A program made the position numbers and the translations under genes. Positions 43,035-51,301 of a stretch of DNA of 51,301 nucleotides are shown piece by piece. The stretch's first letter is position 1; each line of letters starts with the position of its first letter. The notes below the pieces were generated by a model. It did not search any database and was not told the origin of the DNA. It was given only the letters and a program-made list of their open reading frames with translations. The stretch is taken from the NCBI GenBank assembly GCA_013334335.1, contig JAAXXR010000008.1:1-51301 (forward strand). Reading direction: 5' to 3'. Source of the DNA: Chlorobiaceae bacterium (GTDB lineage: Bacteria; Bacteroidota; Chlorobiia; Chlorobiales; Chlorobiaceae).

Positions 43035-43194
43035 GGTGCTATCACTCCGTTTTGAACACCGGTTGTCAAATGTCTCGCATGAGATGGTTGCCTGCTCTAA
43101 TGTAAGACATTTCGCCAAAAAAGGACAGCCGGGACGGAAGCGGAGTTTCAGTTCCGCAACGGCCTTGGTCGGCCGGTCACGACGCCGAACCGGA

Positions 43195-43887
43195 TCAATT
43201 GCAGCTGTTGTCCAGCGATGCGGTCAGCTGGTTGTAGAACGAGTGCGTGCGTGGGACGATCTCACCGGTCACGAGGTAATGGGCGGTGCGCGCGATGTTG
43301 CCTGAGTGTTCGGTGATCAGCCCGAAGTGTCTCGAGATGCTCAGCGCAGACAGCAGTTGATCGGCGTCGATCCGGGTATGGTTCATCAGGGCCGTCGCCG
43401 TCCTGAACAGGTGTTGCAGCATGCCGTGGATCTCGTCGTTGAGCGCGTAAACCTGGGTGCCGACCTCCAGATTTCTTGAAACGAAGGCGTTGATCGATTT
43501 TTCGATCATGCTGACCGTACGCTTGCCGATGCTCTCGAATTCGAACGACGCGAACAGCTCGGCACGCATGTCCGGGATCCGTTCGATGATATGCAGCGTC
43601 AGGTCGTTGATCCGCTTCAGGTCGTCCCTGGTTTTCATGATCGAGACAATGGTGCGTAAATCGATGGCTGCGGGATGTTCCGTGGCCAGAAACGTGAGGC
43701 ACCGCTCTTCGAGGTTGATCTCCTTGAGCGTGATGATCCGGTCGATATGTTTGAACTGCCCGATATGGTCGTCGTGCCGGCGTCCGGCATCCAGCGCCAT
43801 GGTGAGCGTTTCGATGACCATATCGGCAATTTCGAGCAGCTCCTCGGTGAAGTTCCTGATCTGAACATGGGCCATCCGTTCTGACAT
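43195..43887 (-). CDS. PhoU-domain protein
   Basis: The 230-residue product is all-helical and carries the two three-helix bundles of PhoU, with the DxxIxxLExxIxxxxL-like metal-contact segments seen as KHIDRIITLKEINLEE and RINDLTLHIIERI. PhoU modulates phosphate uptake and PhoR signalling. Here no pst or pho gene is adjacent, so it is an orphan; some PhoU-like proteins act with other transporters. Start is ATG 43887 with a weak binding site. Confidence 0.85.
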   Translation of the reverse strand: MSERMAHVQIRNFTEELLEIADMVIETLTMALDAGRRHDDHIGQFKHIDRIITLKEINLEERCLTFLATEHPAAIDLRTIVSIMKTRDDLKRINDLTLHIIERIPDMRAELFASFEFESIGKRTVSMIEKSINAFVSRNLEVGTQVYALNDEIHGMLQHLFRTATALMNHTRIDADQLLSALSISRHFGLITEHSGNIARTAHYLVTGEIVPRTHSFYNQLTASLDNSCN

Positions 43888-44066
43888 TGGGGTCGGGTTT
43901 TATGGTCTGCTGAGCCTGTTGTCGCCGGAATCCCTGGTGCAGGGGGCGACCGAACATAAAATAGACGACTGGACCCGATTGGCGTGTTACGGTCATGCAA
44001 ACAATGGAGGAACATGCGGGAGCGAAGGCGAACGGATGGTCTGGGGGGGGCAGGACTGCACAGCGC

Positions 44067-44573
44067 TCAGCCCATGAACAGGTAGGGTTTCCACTCTTCC
44101 GAAAGAAGATGGCCGCATTGATGCAGCAGCATGATCCGGTCAGGCCTGGACGGGGGGCGAAGGAGCGTCATGCCGGCCTCTGCCGGCGTCCTGTCGCCTT
44201 TGCTGCTGTTGCACCCCCTGCAGGCGGTGATCAGGTTTTCCCAGCTGTCGTCACCACCTTTCGATCTCGGGAGCACATGGTCGATCGTCAGCGGCAGATC
44301 CCTTCGGCCGCAGTACTGGCAGGTGAAGCCGTCGCGCCTGAACAGGTTTTTCCGGTTCAGTTCGGGTCTGCGGTTGTGGATGTGCGCAAACACCTTGAGC
44401 TTTACGACGCTGGGAAGCGGGAAGCTCCTGGAAACGGTCCTGATACAACGTCTTGGATGGTTGGACACGGTCACGGCCCTGCCGCCGAACAGCAGGAGAA
44501 AGGCGTTTTTCGCATCGCAGATGCTCAGCGGTTCATAGCTGGCGTTCAGTATCAGGACTTTCGCGTGCTGCAT
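44067..44573 (-). CDS. HNH endonuclease family protein
   Basis: The 168-residue product starts at ATG 44573; the frame to 44672 is not supported. It has the zinc-type HNH domain: CQYCG, the catalytic IDHVLPRSKGG and CRGCNSSKGDR. The N-terminal half (VLILNASYEPLSIC, then FLLLFGGRAVTV) is that of the widespread small HNH family found beside housekeeping genes. The gene follows radA on the same strand. Nothing suggests an intron or restriction system. Nuclease activity is inferred from the motif. Confidence 0.88.
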   Translation of the reverse strand: MQHAKVLILNASYEPLSICDAKNAFLLLFGGRAVTVSNHPRRCIRTVSRSFPLPSVVKLKVFAHIHNRRPELNRKNLFRRDGFTCQYCGRRDLPLTIDHVLPRSKGGDDSWENLITACRGCNSSKGDRTPAEAGMTLLRPPSRPDRIMLLHQCGHLLSEEWKPYLFMG

Positions 44574-44668
44574 GGGCGTGGTGCTTGACGGTTCAAACAG
44601 TATACCAATGCCGGCCCGAACCGCACAGGCGTAGTGTGAAAAATCTTGGTTACAACGCCCCGGTCCCG

Positions 44669-46039
44669 TCAAAGATCCAGCGCTTCCAGGGCCTCGTGCA
44701 GCGAACGGCAGCCGCGGATGCGGATCGGAAGCTTCCCGACGGAGGGCTTGAGTTCACGGGTGTTGGCCACCGGCATCACGATGGAGGTGAATCCAAGGTG
44801 GACCGCCTCCCTGATCCGGCGTTCTCCGTCGCTGATGGCCCGCAGTTCGCCCGACAGCCCGATCTCGCCACAGCAGGCGGCCGTGGGGCAGCAGGGGCGG
44901 TTCAGGAGGCCTGACGCGATGGCCGCGGCAACGGCCAGATCGGCGGCGGGTTCAACCAGGCGGAGCCCACCGGCGATCTTGACGAACACGTCCTGGCCTG
45001 CCGTCTGGTACTGCAGGCGTTTTTCGAGCACGGCGAGAATGATGGCGATGCGTTTCAGGTCGAAGCCGGTGCTGATTCGTTGCGGCATCGAGTACCCGGT
45101 GCGCGACACCAGCGCCTGCACCTCGACGAGCAGGGCCCGTGAGCCCTCGATGCCGGCCAGCACGGCAGTGCCGGGCACGTCGGTCGTCCGGTCCGAGATG
45201 AAGAACTCCGAGGGATTCGACACCTCCTCCAGGCCGCTCTCCTCCATGCGGAACACGCCGATTTCGTTGGTCGGGCCGAAACGGTTCTTGACCGACCGGA
45301 CGATACGGTATCGCTGGTACCCTTCGCCTTCGAACTGCAGCACGGTGTCCACCATGTGCTCAAGGGCCTTGGGCCCGGCCAGGGCCCCCTCCTTGGTGAT
45401 GTGGCCGATGACGGCGAGGATGAAGTTCTGCTCCTTGGCGGCCCGGATGAGGGCGGCGGCGCACTCCCTGATCTGGGTGATGGTGCCGGCTGAACTCTGG
45501 TAGTCGTTCGAGTGGACGGTCTGGATGGAGTCGACGATGACCAGGAACGGCTGCTCGTTCGAAATCGTGTCCAGGATGCGTTCGAGCGACACCTCGGAGA
45601 CCAGCCTGAGGTTTGGCGCCTTGATGCCGAGCCGCTTGGCCCGCTCGCGGATCTGGTTCGGAGACTCCTCGCCGGCCATGTAGAGCACCTTCTTGCCCGT
45701 CAGACGAGGTGCAAGCTGGATCATGAGCGTCGATTTGCCGATGCCGGGCTCCCCGCCGACCAGGATGGCCGAAGCTTCCATCAGTCCGCCGCCGAGCACC
45801 CGGTCCAGTTCGCCGATGCCGGTCATGGTGCGGTGGAACCCGGAAGGGACTTCGTCGTCGAGGTTCTGAACAATGGGCAATGCCCCGGGGGTGCGCTGCT
45901 TGCGTGACTTCGGCTCATCCTGCACGTCGTGGGTTTCAACAAGGGTGCCCCAGCTCTGGCATTCGAAGCAGCGGCCCTGGTATTTCAGGGAGACTGCGCC
46001 GCAGGCGGAGCAGATGTAGCGTGTCAAGGTCTTGGCCAT
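44669..46039 (-). CDS. radA: DNA repair protein RadA (Sms)
   Basis: RadA is a RecA-like ATPase that processes recombination intermediates and drives branch migration. The frame is open far upstream, but the protein begins at ATG 46039 with MAKTLTRYICSACG. The 456-residue product has the C4 zinc finger (CSACG and CFECQSWG), the P-loop GGEPGIGKST, the KNRFG motif in SVKNRFGPTNE and the C-terminal Lon-like domain. It starts two bases after the folD stop, so the two are translationally linked. Confidence 0.96.
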   Translation of the reverse strand: MAKTLTRYICSACGAVSLKYQGRCFECQSWGTLVETHDVQDEPKSRKQRTPGALPIVQNLDDEVPSGFHRTMTGIGELDRVLGGGLMEASAILVGGEPGIGKSTLMIQLAPRLTGKKVLYMAGEESPNQIRERAKRLGIKAPNLRLVSEVSLERILDTISNEQPFLVIVDSIQTVHSNDYQSSAGTITQIRECAAALIRAAKEQNFILAVIGHITKEGALAGPKALEHMVDTVLQFEGEGYQRYRIVRSVKNRFGPTNEIGVFRMEESGLEEVSNPSEFFISDRTTDVPGTAVLAGIEGSRALLVEVQALVSRTGYSMPQRISTGFDLKRIAIILAVLEKRLQYQTAGQDVFVKIAGGLRLVEPAADLAVAAAIASGLLNRPCCPTAACCGEIGLSGELRAISDGERRIREAVHLGFTSIVMPVANTRELKPSVGKLPIRIRGCRSLHEALEALDL

Positions 46040-46041
46040 CT

Positions 46042-46929
46042 TCAGAGTCCGTTCGAGCGGTGGAACGAGTTGACGGTGTTTTTCATCAGCATGGCGATGG
46101 TCATCGGGCCGACTCCTCCGGGTACGGGGGTGATGGCCGAGGCGACCGTGCTGACCCCGTCGAAATCGACGTCTCCGACATACCGGAAGCCGCTTTTCGT
46201 CGACGCGTCCCCGATGCGGTTGTTGCCGACGTCGATCACCACGGCGCCGGGTTTGACCATGCCGGCCGTAATGAAGCCAGGCTTGCCGACGGCCACGATG
46301 AGGATGTCGGCAAGCCTGGTCAGGGTTGCAATCTCCTTCGATGCCGAGTGGCAGACCGTGACGGTGCAGTTGGCCGAGTCGAGCTTCTGCAGCATGAGGT
46401 TCGCCATGGGTTTTCCGACGATGTTGCTGCGACCGACGATGACGCAGTGGCGCCCACTGGTTTCGATGCCATAGCGGCCAAGCAGTTCGAGGATGCCGTA
46501 AGCGGTACAGCTGATATGGCACGATTCGAAGTGGCCAAGCACCATCTTGCCGATGTTCTCGGGATGGAAGCCGTCAACATCCTTCTCAGGATCGATGGCG
46601 AGCGTCACGCTCATCTCGTCGATATGGGGGGGGAGCGGTTGCTGCACGAGGATCCCGTGTGTTTCGGGATCGGCGTTCAGCAGGGCTATTCTTTCGAGGA
46701 TCTCCTCAAGGGTTGTTTCGTCCGGCAGCTCGATGACGGTCGAATTCATGCCGATCTCTTTGCATCTTTTGGCTTTATTGCGTACATAAACCTGAGATGA
46801 GGGATCCTGTCCGACGAGGATGATCGTGAGGCCGGGGAGCTTGCCCGTGATGGAACGATCGTGCCTGATCGTGGCTGAAAGCTCCTCCTGGAGATCCGCC
46901 GATACCTTTTTTCCGTCGATGAGCACCAT
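46042..46929 (-). CDS. folD: Bifunctional methylenetetrahydrofolate dehydrogenase/cyclohydrolase FolD
   Basis: FolD interconverts methylene-, methenyl- and formyl-tetrahydrofolate. The 295-residue product has the active-site lysine K52 in YVRNKAKRCKEIG. It carries the family signatures GILVQQPLPPHID and PEKDVDGFHPENIG, then the Rossmann VVGRSNIVGKP-type segment (VIVGRSNIVGKP), and ends in TPVPGGVGPMTIAML. Length is typical. It is followed immediately by radA on the same strand and is divergent from the DUF3109 gene. Confidence 0.97.
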   Translation of the reverse strand: MVLIDGKKVSADLQEELSATIRHDRSITGKLPGLTIILVGQDPSSQVYVRNKAKRCKEIGMNSTVIELPDETTLEEILERIALLNADPETHGILVQQPLPPHIDEMSVTLAIDPEKDVDGFHPENIGKMVLGHFESCHISCTAYGILELLGRYGIETSGRHCVIVGRSNIVGKPMANLMLQKLDSANCTVTVCHSASKEIATLTRLADILIVAVGKPGFITAGMVKPGAVVIDVGNNRIGDASTKSGFRYVGDVDFDGVSTVASAITPVPGGVGPMTIAMLMKNTVNSFHRSNGL

Positions 46930-47108
46930 GAGGGAGACCCCTGTTCAATGTTTGATAACGATTCCAGCGGTTCTGTCGCCGGCCGCAACTTCTGAAAGAT
47001 AACGAAGATGTGCCAAAAGAGCAGAGGGTTTTTCATGTTCCGCCTGCCCACTCCTGACCGTGAGGTCACGCCGACCCTCCGTCCAATCCTCCCAACCGTT
47101 TCCTGAAG

Positions 47109-47675
47109 ATGTCCATGGTATCCATCGGCGACGTGCTGGTCGACCGGTCGCTTCTCGAAGCCCGTTTCAGCTGCCCGCTCGACATCTGCCGGGGAGCCTG
47201 CTGCATCGAGGGCGAGCTCGGCGCGCCGTTGCACCCCCGTGAAGAGCCGTCGCTGAAGATAGCCGCGGAAAAGCTTCGGGACGAGCTGCCCGAAAAGCAC
47301 CTGAGGCATATCCGGCGGCACGGATGCACCGAAATATACCAGGGCTCGCTCTATACCCGGACTGTCGAAGGGCGGGAGTGCGTCTTTGTCGTATACGAGG
47401 ATGGGGTTGCGCTGTGCGCTGTTGAGGGGGCATGGCGGCGCGGGCTCTTGAGCGAAAACAAGCCCCTCTCCTGCCGTTTGTTCCCTATCAGGGTGCGAAA
47501 AAAGTTCGGTTTGGATTATCTTGTTTACGAACAGCACCACATGTGCCGCGAGGCCCGCCGGCAGGGTGCTGAAAAGAGTGTTCTCCTTGTGGATTATGTC
47601 GGGCCCTCCCTTGTGGAACTTTACGGAGACGAGTGGTATCGCAGTTTAAAAGCTTTCATCGAGTCATCCATCTGA
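47109..47675 (+). CDS. DUF3109 cysteine-rich protein
   Basis: The 188-residue product is of the DUF3109 family, with the cysteine cluster CPLDICRGACC near residue 22-32. Further cysteines lie at about 73, 90 (GRECVFV), 101 (ALCAVEG) and 120 (PLSCRLFPIR), and a final one in HHMCRE. The pattern suggests a bound metal, possibly an iron-sulfur or zinc site. Function is unknown. It is upstream of rpoN by 6 bases, so co-transcription is likely, with rpoN lacking its own strong binding site. Confidence 0.85.
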   Translation: MSMVSIGDVLVDRSLLEARFSCPLDICRGACCIEGELGAPLHPREEPSLKIAAEKLRDELPEKHLRHIRRHGCTEIYQGSLYTRTVEGRECVFVVYEDGVALCAVEGAWRRGLLSENKPLSCRLFPIRVRKKFGLDYLVYEQHHMCREARRQGAEKSVLLVDYVGPSLVELYGDEWYRSLKAFIESSI

Positions 47676-47681
47676 CATAAC

Positions 47682-49142
47682 ATGGCAGAGATAAGGTTAC
47701 AGCACAGACAGACTACCCAGCTCTCTGCCCAGCAGGTGATCAGCAGCCAGCTGCTGCAGCTTCCTCTTGCCCAGCTCGAACAGCGCATCTACGACGAGGT
47801 TCAGGAGAACCCGATGCTCGAGATCATCGAGGAGCGCCAGCCGGGGGATGCCCCCTACGTTTCCGATTCCGGTTCACGTCCGGAGCCCAATACCCAGGAG
47901 ATGTTCGATTCGGTCACCCGTTTTGACCGTGCCTCCATGAAGGATCGCACTGACGGCGCCCCAAGGGTGAGCGAGTACGACGGCCGGACGAGCTTCAGCT
48001 CATCGGGTGGCTCCGAGGAGCGTTTTTTCCAGGCGGTGCAGCACGACTCATTCCACGAGCGCCTGCTTCGTGAACTCTCCCTGCATGAGGACATCGATCG
48101 GCGTGAAGTGCTCATTGCGGCAGAGATCCTGGGGAATCTGGACAGCGACGGGTATCTGACCGAGGAGCTATCGGTCATCGTCGAGGGGCTCGAGCACTCC
48201 GGCATCGAGGTCGACGAGGATGAGGTGCGGGCCATCCAGCGCCGCATCTGGTATCTCGACCCGCCCGGTGTCGCCGTCGCAACCCTTCGGGACCGCCTGC
48301 TCGTCCAGCTGAGCGTCACCGCAAGCAACCACGACCAGGGCGCCCTGCGCAACGCCCGGAGGATTCTCGATGAGGCGTTCGACGATTTTCTGAACAAACG
48401 GTTCGACCGGCTCCTGAAAAAGCTCTCGATCGACCGTTCGCAGCTCGAACGTGCCATTGGGGTGATCACCTCGCTTGATCCCCATCCCGGAATTTTTGTC
48501 GACGAAGGCGGCCACTATATCTCGCCTGACTTCATTGTCACCTACGAGAACGGAGAGCTCACGGCAGTGCTCAACGACCGGAGCAGCCTGTCGGTCAAGG
48601 TTTCTGACAGCTACCGTGAGGCCCTGGCGAGCCGCAAGCTTGCCAAGGAGGACAAGCAGTTCATGCGTCAGAAGCTGCAGCGGGCCAACGAATTCGCCAC
48701 CGCCCTGCAGATCAGGCGGCAGACCATGCTGAAGGTCATGGAGGCGCTGCTCGAGAACCAGGGACGTTTTTTCATCGACGGCCCGCAGCATCTGCAGCCG
48801 CTGATCATGAAAACCGTCGCCGAACGCACCGGCCTGGACATCTCGACCATCAGCCGGGCGGTCAACGGAAAGTACGTGCAGACCCGCTACGGGGTATTCG
48901 AACTCAAGTACTTTTTCAGCGGATCCCTGGCCACCGATGACGGAGAGGAGCTCTCTTCGCGCATCATCAAGCAGCAGCTTCGCGAGCTGATCGAGGCTGA
49001 GGCGTCCGGCGAACCGCTCAGCGACGACCGGCTGGCCGAACTGCTCAGCGACAAAGGGGTCAGGATCGCCAGGAGGACGGTTGCAAAATATCGGGAACAA
49101 ATGCAAATTCCGGTTGCAAGACTAAGAAAGAAAATAGTTTAA
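47682..49142 (+). CDS. rpoN: RNA polymerase sigma-54 factor RpoN
   Basis: Sigma-54 directs RNA polymerase to -24/-12 promoters and needs an AAA+ activator. The 486-residue product begins with a glutamine- and leucine-rich region I ([18 protein letters not shown]) and an acidic region II. The core-binding and HTH regions follow, and it ends with the RpoN box [10 protein letters not shown] (about 466-475). All regions are present. It is followed by hslV after 13 bases. No activator is in the window. Confidence 0.96.
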   Translation: MAEIRLQHRQTTQLSAQQVISSQLLQLPLAQLEQRIYDEVQENPMLEIIEERQPGDAPYVSDSGSRPEPNTQEMFDSVTRFDRASMKDRTDGAPRVSEYDGRTSFSSSGGSEERFFQAVQHDSFHERLLRELSLHEDIDRREVLIAAEILGNLDSDGYLTEELSVIVEGLEHSGIEVDEDEVRAIQRRIWYLDPPGVAVATLRDRLLVQLSVTASNHDQGALRNARRILDEAFDDFLNKRFDRLLKKLSIDRSQLERAIGVITSLDPHPGIFVDEGGHYISPDFIVTYENGELTAVLNDRSSLSVKVSDSYREALASRKLAKEDKQFMRQKLQRANEFATALQIRRQTMLKVMEALLENQGRFFIDGPQHLQPLIMKTVAERTGLDISTISRAVNGKYVQTRYGVFELKYFFSGSLATDDGEELSSRIIKQQLRELIEAEASGEPLSDDRLAELLSDKGVRIARRTVAKYREQMQIPVARLRKKIV

Positions 49143-49155
49143 TCGTTATTTCACC

Positions 49156-49707
49156 ATGAAGGGGAACCAGGAAAAACCGCAGATCAGGTCGACCACGGTC
49201 ATCGGCGTCATCAGGGACGGCAAGGCCGCACTTGGCAGCGACGGGCAGATGACGCTCGGCGCCACCGTGCTGAAGCACTCCACCCGCAAGATCCGCCGCC
49301 TCTACCAGGGAAAGCTGATCGCCGGGTTCGCCGGAGCGACTGCCGACGCCGTGACCCTGCTGGACAGGTTCGAGGAGAAACTTGAGGCATACAGCGGCAG
49401 GCTCGAGCGGGCGGCCGTCGAACTCGCCCGAGACTGGCGCACCGACAAGTACCTGCGCCGGCTCGAAGCCATGCTCGCCATCGTGAGCAACGACAAGGCG
49501 CTGATCATCTCCGGCACCGGCGACGTGATCGAACCGGAGGACGGCATCGTGGCCATCGGCAGCGGAAGCATGTACGCGCTCGCCGCGGCCCGCTCCCTCC
49601 TGAAGCATACGGATCTCTCCGCGGAGCAGATCGTGTCGGAGAGCCTGAAGATCGCCGCGGACATCTGCATCTACACGAACGACCATATCGTCATCGAGAC
49701 CCTTTGA
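49156..49707 (+). CDS. hslV: ATP-dependent protease peptidase subunit HslV
   Basis: HslV is the dodecameric threonine peptidase that works with HslU. The 183-residue product has the segment [20 protein letters not shown], in which T13 is the expected catalytic N-terminal threonine. Residues 1-12 would be an unusually long propeptide, since in E. coli only Met is removed. Other family features ([12 protein letters not shown] and [14 protein letters not shown]) are intact. The start is ATG 49156; no later start before T13 is available. hslU follows after 79 bases. Confidence 0.96.
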   Translation: MKGNQEKPQIRSTTVIGVIRDGKAALGSDGQMTLGATVLKHSTRKIRRLYQGKLIAGFAGATADAVTLLDRFEEKLEAYSGRLERAAVELARDWRTDKYLRRLEAMLAIVSNDKALIISGTGDVIEPEDGIVAIGSGSMYALAAARSLLKHTDLSAEQIVSESLKIAADICIYTNDHIVIETL

Positions 49708-49786
49708 GCAGCCGGCCTCCGTCAGCCCCCGTGGGAAGGAGTCCAGGCCAATTCCAGTCACTTCAAGCAATTTTCAACTGAACCAG

Positions 49787-51256
49787 ATGGAACAGGAGCA
49801 TACAGGATCATCGCTCGAGCGGCAACGCGGTGGACTCATCGACCGGGAGCATCTCACTCCCGGCCAGATCGTCGAACAGCTCGACAAATATATCATCGGC
49901 CAGAAAGAGGCGAAAAAATCTGTCGCCATCGCCCTGCGCAACCGGTTGCGCCGCCAGCATGTGAGCGACGACCTCCGGGATGAGATCATGCCCAACAACA
50001 TCATCATGATCGGCCCCACGGGAGTCGGAAAAACCGAGATCGCCCGGCGTCTGGCCAAACTGGCCAGGGCCCCCTTCGTCAAGGTCGAAGCCTCCAAGTT
50101 CACCGAGGTGGGTTATGTGGGGCGCGATGTTGAATCGATGATCCGGGACCTGGTCGAACAGGCCGTGGGCATGGTGCGCAGCGAGAAGTCGGAGGAGGTT
50201 CGTGAAAAGGCGGCCCTGCATGTCGAGGAGCGACTGCTCGACATCCTGCTTCCCCCGGTCGGCAAATCGGACGCTTCCGATCTCGAAGAGTCGGGCGAGG
50301 AGGAGGGGATGGAGATCTCGACCATCGGGACGGAGGAGAAGGGTCTCGAGCGCGAACTGAACCGGAAAAGCCGCCAGAAGATGCTTGAACGGCTGCGCAA
50401 CGGCCGCATGGAGGATCGCCAGATCGAAATCGAGATCAGCAGCGAGGGGCAGGGAGGCATGATGCAGATCCTGGGGCCACTCGGCCAGATGGAGGAGCTT
50501 GGCGGAATCATGCAGGACCTGATGAGCGGCATGCCCAAGAAGCGCAAGAAGCGCCGCCTGACCATCGCCGAGGCCCGCAAGCTCCTCGAACAGGAGGAGG
50601 TCCAGAAGCTGATCGACATGGATGCCGTCGTCAAGGAGGCGTTGCGGAAGGTCGAGGAGTCCGGCATCGTGTTCATCGACGAGATCGACAAGATCGCCAC
50701 GCCGACGACCGGAGCTGGCGGCAAGGGGCCCGACGTCAGCCGTGAAGGGGTGCAGCGCGATCTCCTGCCGATCGTCGAGGGTTCGAACGTCTCCACCAAA
50801 TATGGCGTGGTCAAGACCGACCATGTGCTTTTTATCGCCTCCGGAGCGTTCCATGTGGCCAAACCCTCCGACCTGATCCCGGAACTCCAGGGAAGGTTCC
50901 CCATCAGGGTCGAGCTGAAGAGCCTCACCGAGGAGGACTTCTACCTGATCCTGACCCAACCGCGCAACGCCCTGATCAAACAGTACCAGGCCCTGCTTTT
51001 GACCGAAGGGGTGGAACTCGGGTTCACCGACGAGGCGATCCGGGAGATCGCGCGCATGGCCGCGAAAGTGAACGAGAGCGTCGAGAACATCGGCGCCAGG
51101 CGCCTGCACACCATTCTCACCAACCTGCTCGAGGAGCTCATGTTCGGTATTCCCGAGCAGATCACCGACAGCCGGGTGGAGATCGACGCCGGGCAGGTCC
51201 GGGACAAGCTCGGACAGGTCGCCGCAGACCGGGACCTGAGCCAGTATATTCTGTAG
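49787..51256 (+). CDS. hslU: ATP-dependent protease ATPase subunit HslU
   Basis: HslU is the AAA+ unfoldase that feeds substrates to HslV. The 489-residue product has the Walker [14 protein letters not shown], the pore motif GYVGRDVES, a Walker B in [11 protein letters not shown], and the sensor and C-terminal segments ([18 protein letters not shown]). It ends in the conserved SQYIL-type tail (DLSQYIL), which docks into HslV. It is longer than the E. coli protein (443), mainly by a hydrophilic N-terminus and a larger intermediate domain rich in Glu, Lys and Arg (about 160-260). Confidence 0.97.
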   Translation: MEQEHTGSSLERQRGGLIDREHLTPGQIVEQLDKYIIGQKEAKKSVAIALRNRLRRQHVSDDLRDEIMPNNIIMIGPTGVGKTEIARRLAKLARAPFVKVEASKFTEVGYVGRDVESMIRDLVEQAVGMVRSEKSEEVREKAALHVEERLLDILLPPVGKSDASDLEESGEEEGMEISTIGTEEKGLERELNRKSRQKMLERLRNGRMEDRQIEIEISSEGQGGMMQILGPLGQMEELGGIMQDLMSGMPKKRKKRRLTIAEARKLLEQEEVQKLIDMDAVVKEALRKVEESGIVFIDEIDKIATPTTGAGGKGPDVSREGVQRDLLPIVEGSNVSTKYGVVKTDHVLFIASGAFHVAKPSDLIPELQGRFPIRVELKSLTEEDFYLILTQPRNALIKQYQALLLTEGVELGFTDEAIREIARMAAKVNESVENIGARRLHTILTNLLEELMFGIPEQITDSRVEIDAGQVRDKLGQVAADRDLSQYIL

Positions 51257-51272
51257 GAGGTGAGGGGAGCGG

Positions 51273-51301
51273 CGTGACACGTGATGAGAAACGTGACACG
51301 T
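51273..51301. repeat. Short direct repeat at the window edge
   Basis: CGTGACACGT occurs at 51273-51282 and again at 51292-51301 with a 9-base spacer (GATGAGAAA). The second copy with its preceding A reads ACGTGACACGT, an odd-length perfect palindrome. The window ends inside or at the edge of this pattern, so copy number is not visible. It lies just after hslU and may be a terminator-like or regulatory element. Confidence 0.45.

Noticed and set aside
49808-51280. 490-residue open frame on the minus strand
   Set aside because: Antisense to hslU, which is unmistakable; shadow caused by GC-rich coding.
1-51301. tRNA, rRNA or CRISPR loci
   Set aside because: No candidate with conserved stem or repeat structure was seen in the gaps on either strand.

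Overview
The window looks like a chromosomal segment of a green sulfur bacterium (Chlorobi, probably Chlorobium or Chlorobaculum). The reasons are a moderately GC-rich sequence, a BchC-type bacteriochlorophyllide dehydrogenase gene (41712-42668), a cobalamin nucleotide-loop cluster, an iron superoxide dismutase, a long-chain prenyl diphosphate synthase suited to menaquinone synthesis, and the gene mix in general. The taxonomic call is inferred from gene content; there is no rRNA gene here. I found no tRNA, rRNA, CRISPR array, prophage or intact insertion sequence. Most of the window is dense, short-gap, ordinary chromosome.

Layout. 289-3539: cobU-cobT-(alpha/beta hydrolase)-cobS, which assembles the lower ligand of cobalamin. 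3608-5942: an OsmC-like protein with a good sigma-70-type promoter, a DUF134 regulator and an iron-type alcohol dehydrogenase. 5965-6885: two minus-strand genes, one a membrane-anchored SET-domain protein. 7124-11391: a tripartite ABC exporter (ATPase, double FtsX permease, HlyD adaptor), followed by an HI0933-type flavoprotein. 12838-13770: an unusual repeat protein behind a near-consensus sigma-54 promoter. 14107-17306: a minus-strand operon of DUF2141-ynbE-ydbL-ydbH, a candidate envelope lipid-transport bridge. 17548-22440: a CheB/CheR/PAS fusion and a hybrid histidine kinase. 22528-24326: small and exported proteins and a deoxynucleotidase-like HAD enzyme. 24375-27527: a ClC channel with CBS domains and a CorA transporter, separated by a hairpin that may be an IS605-type relic. 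27895-28755: a class D beta-lactamase-like protein. 29126-33649: a secreted SRPBCC protein, an RlmI-like methyltransferase, two lipoproteins and FeSOD. 33655-38293: coaE, an esterase overlapping tatC, a polyprenyl synthase and a three-PASTA membrane protein. 38354-38982: a small membrane protein and a histone-tail-like DUF2934 protein. 39110-42668: a nucleoside-type ABC permease and ATPase next to bchC. 42693-46929: a small 4-TM protein, PhoU, HNH, RadA and FolD. 47109-51256: a DUF3109 protein, rpoN, hslV and hslU.

Functionally the window mixes cofactor and pigment biosynthesis (cobalamin, CoA, quinone side chain, bacteriochlorophyll, folate) with envelope maintenance (YdbH bridge, Tat translocon, lipoproteins, exporter), ion transport, oxidative-stress defence and protein quality control. 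The least conventional items are the YdbH-type operon outside Proteobacteria, the CheB/CheR-kinase pair in a lineage without flagella, the sigma-54-like promoter in front of the repeat protein, and the H1-like DUF2934 protein. I did not find convincing evidence for a wholly new defence or mobile system.
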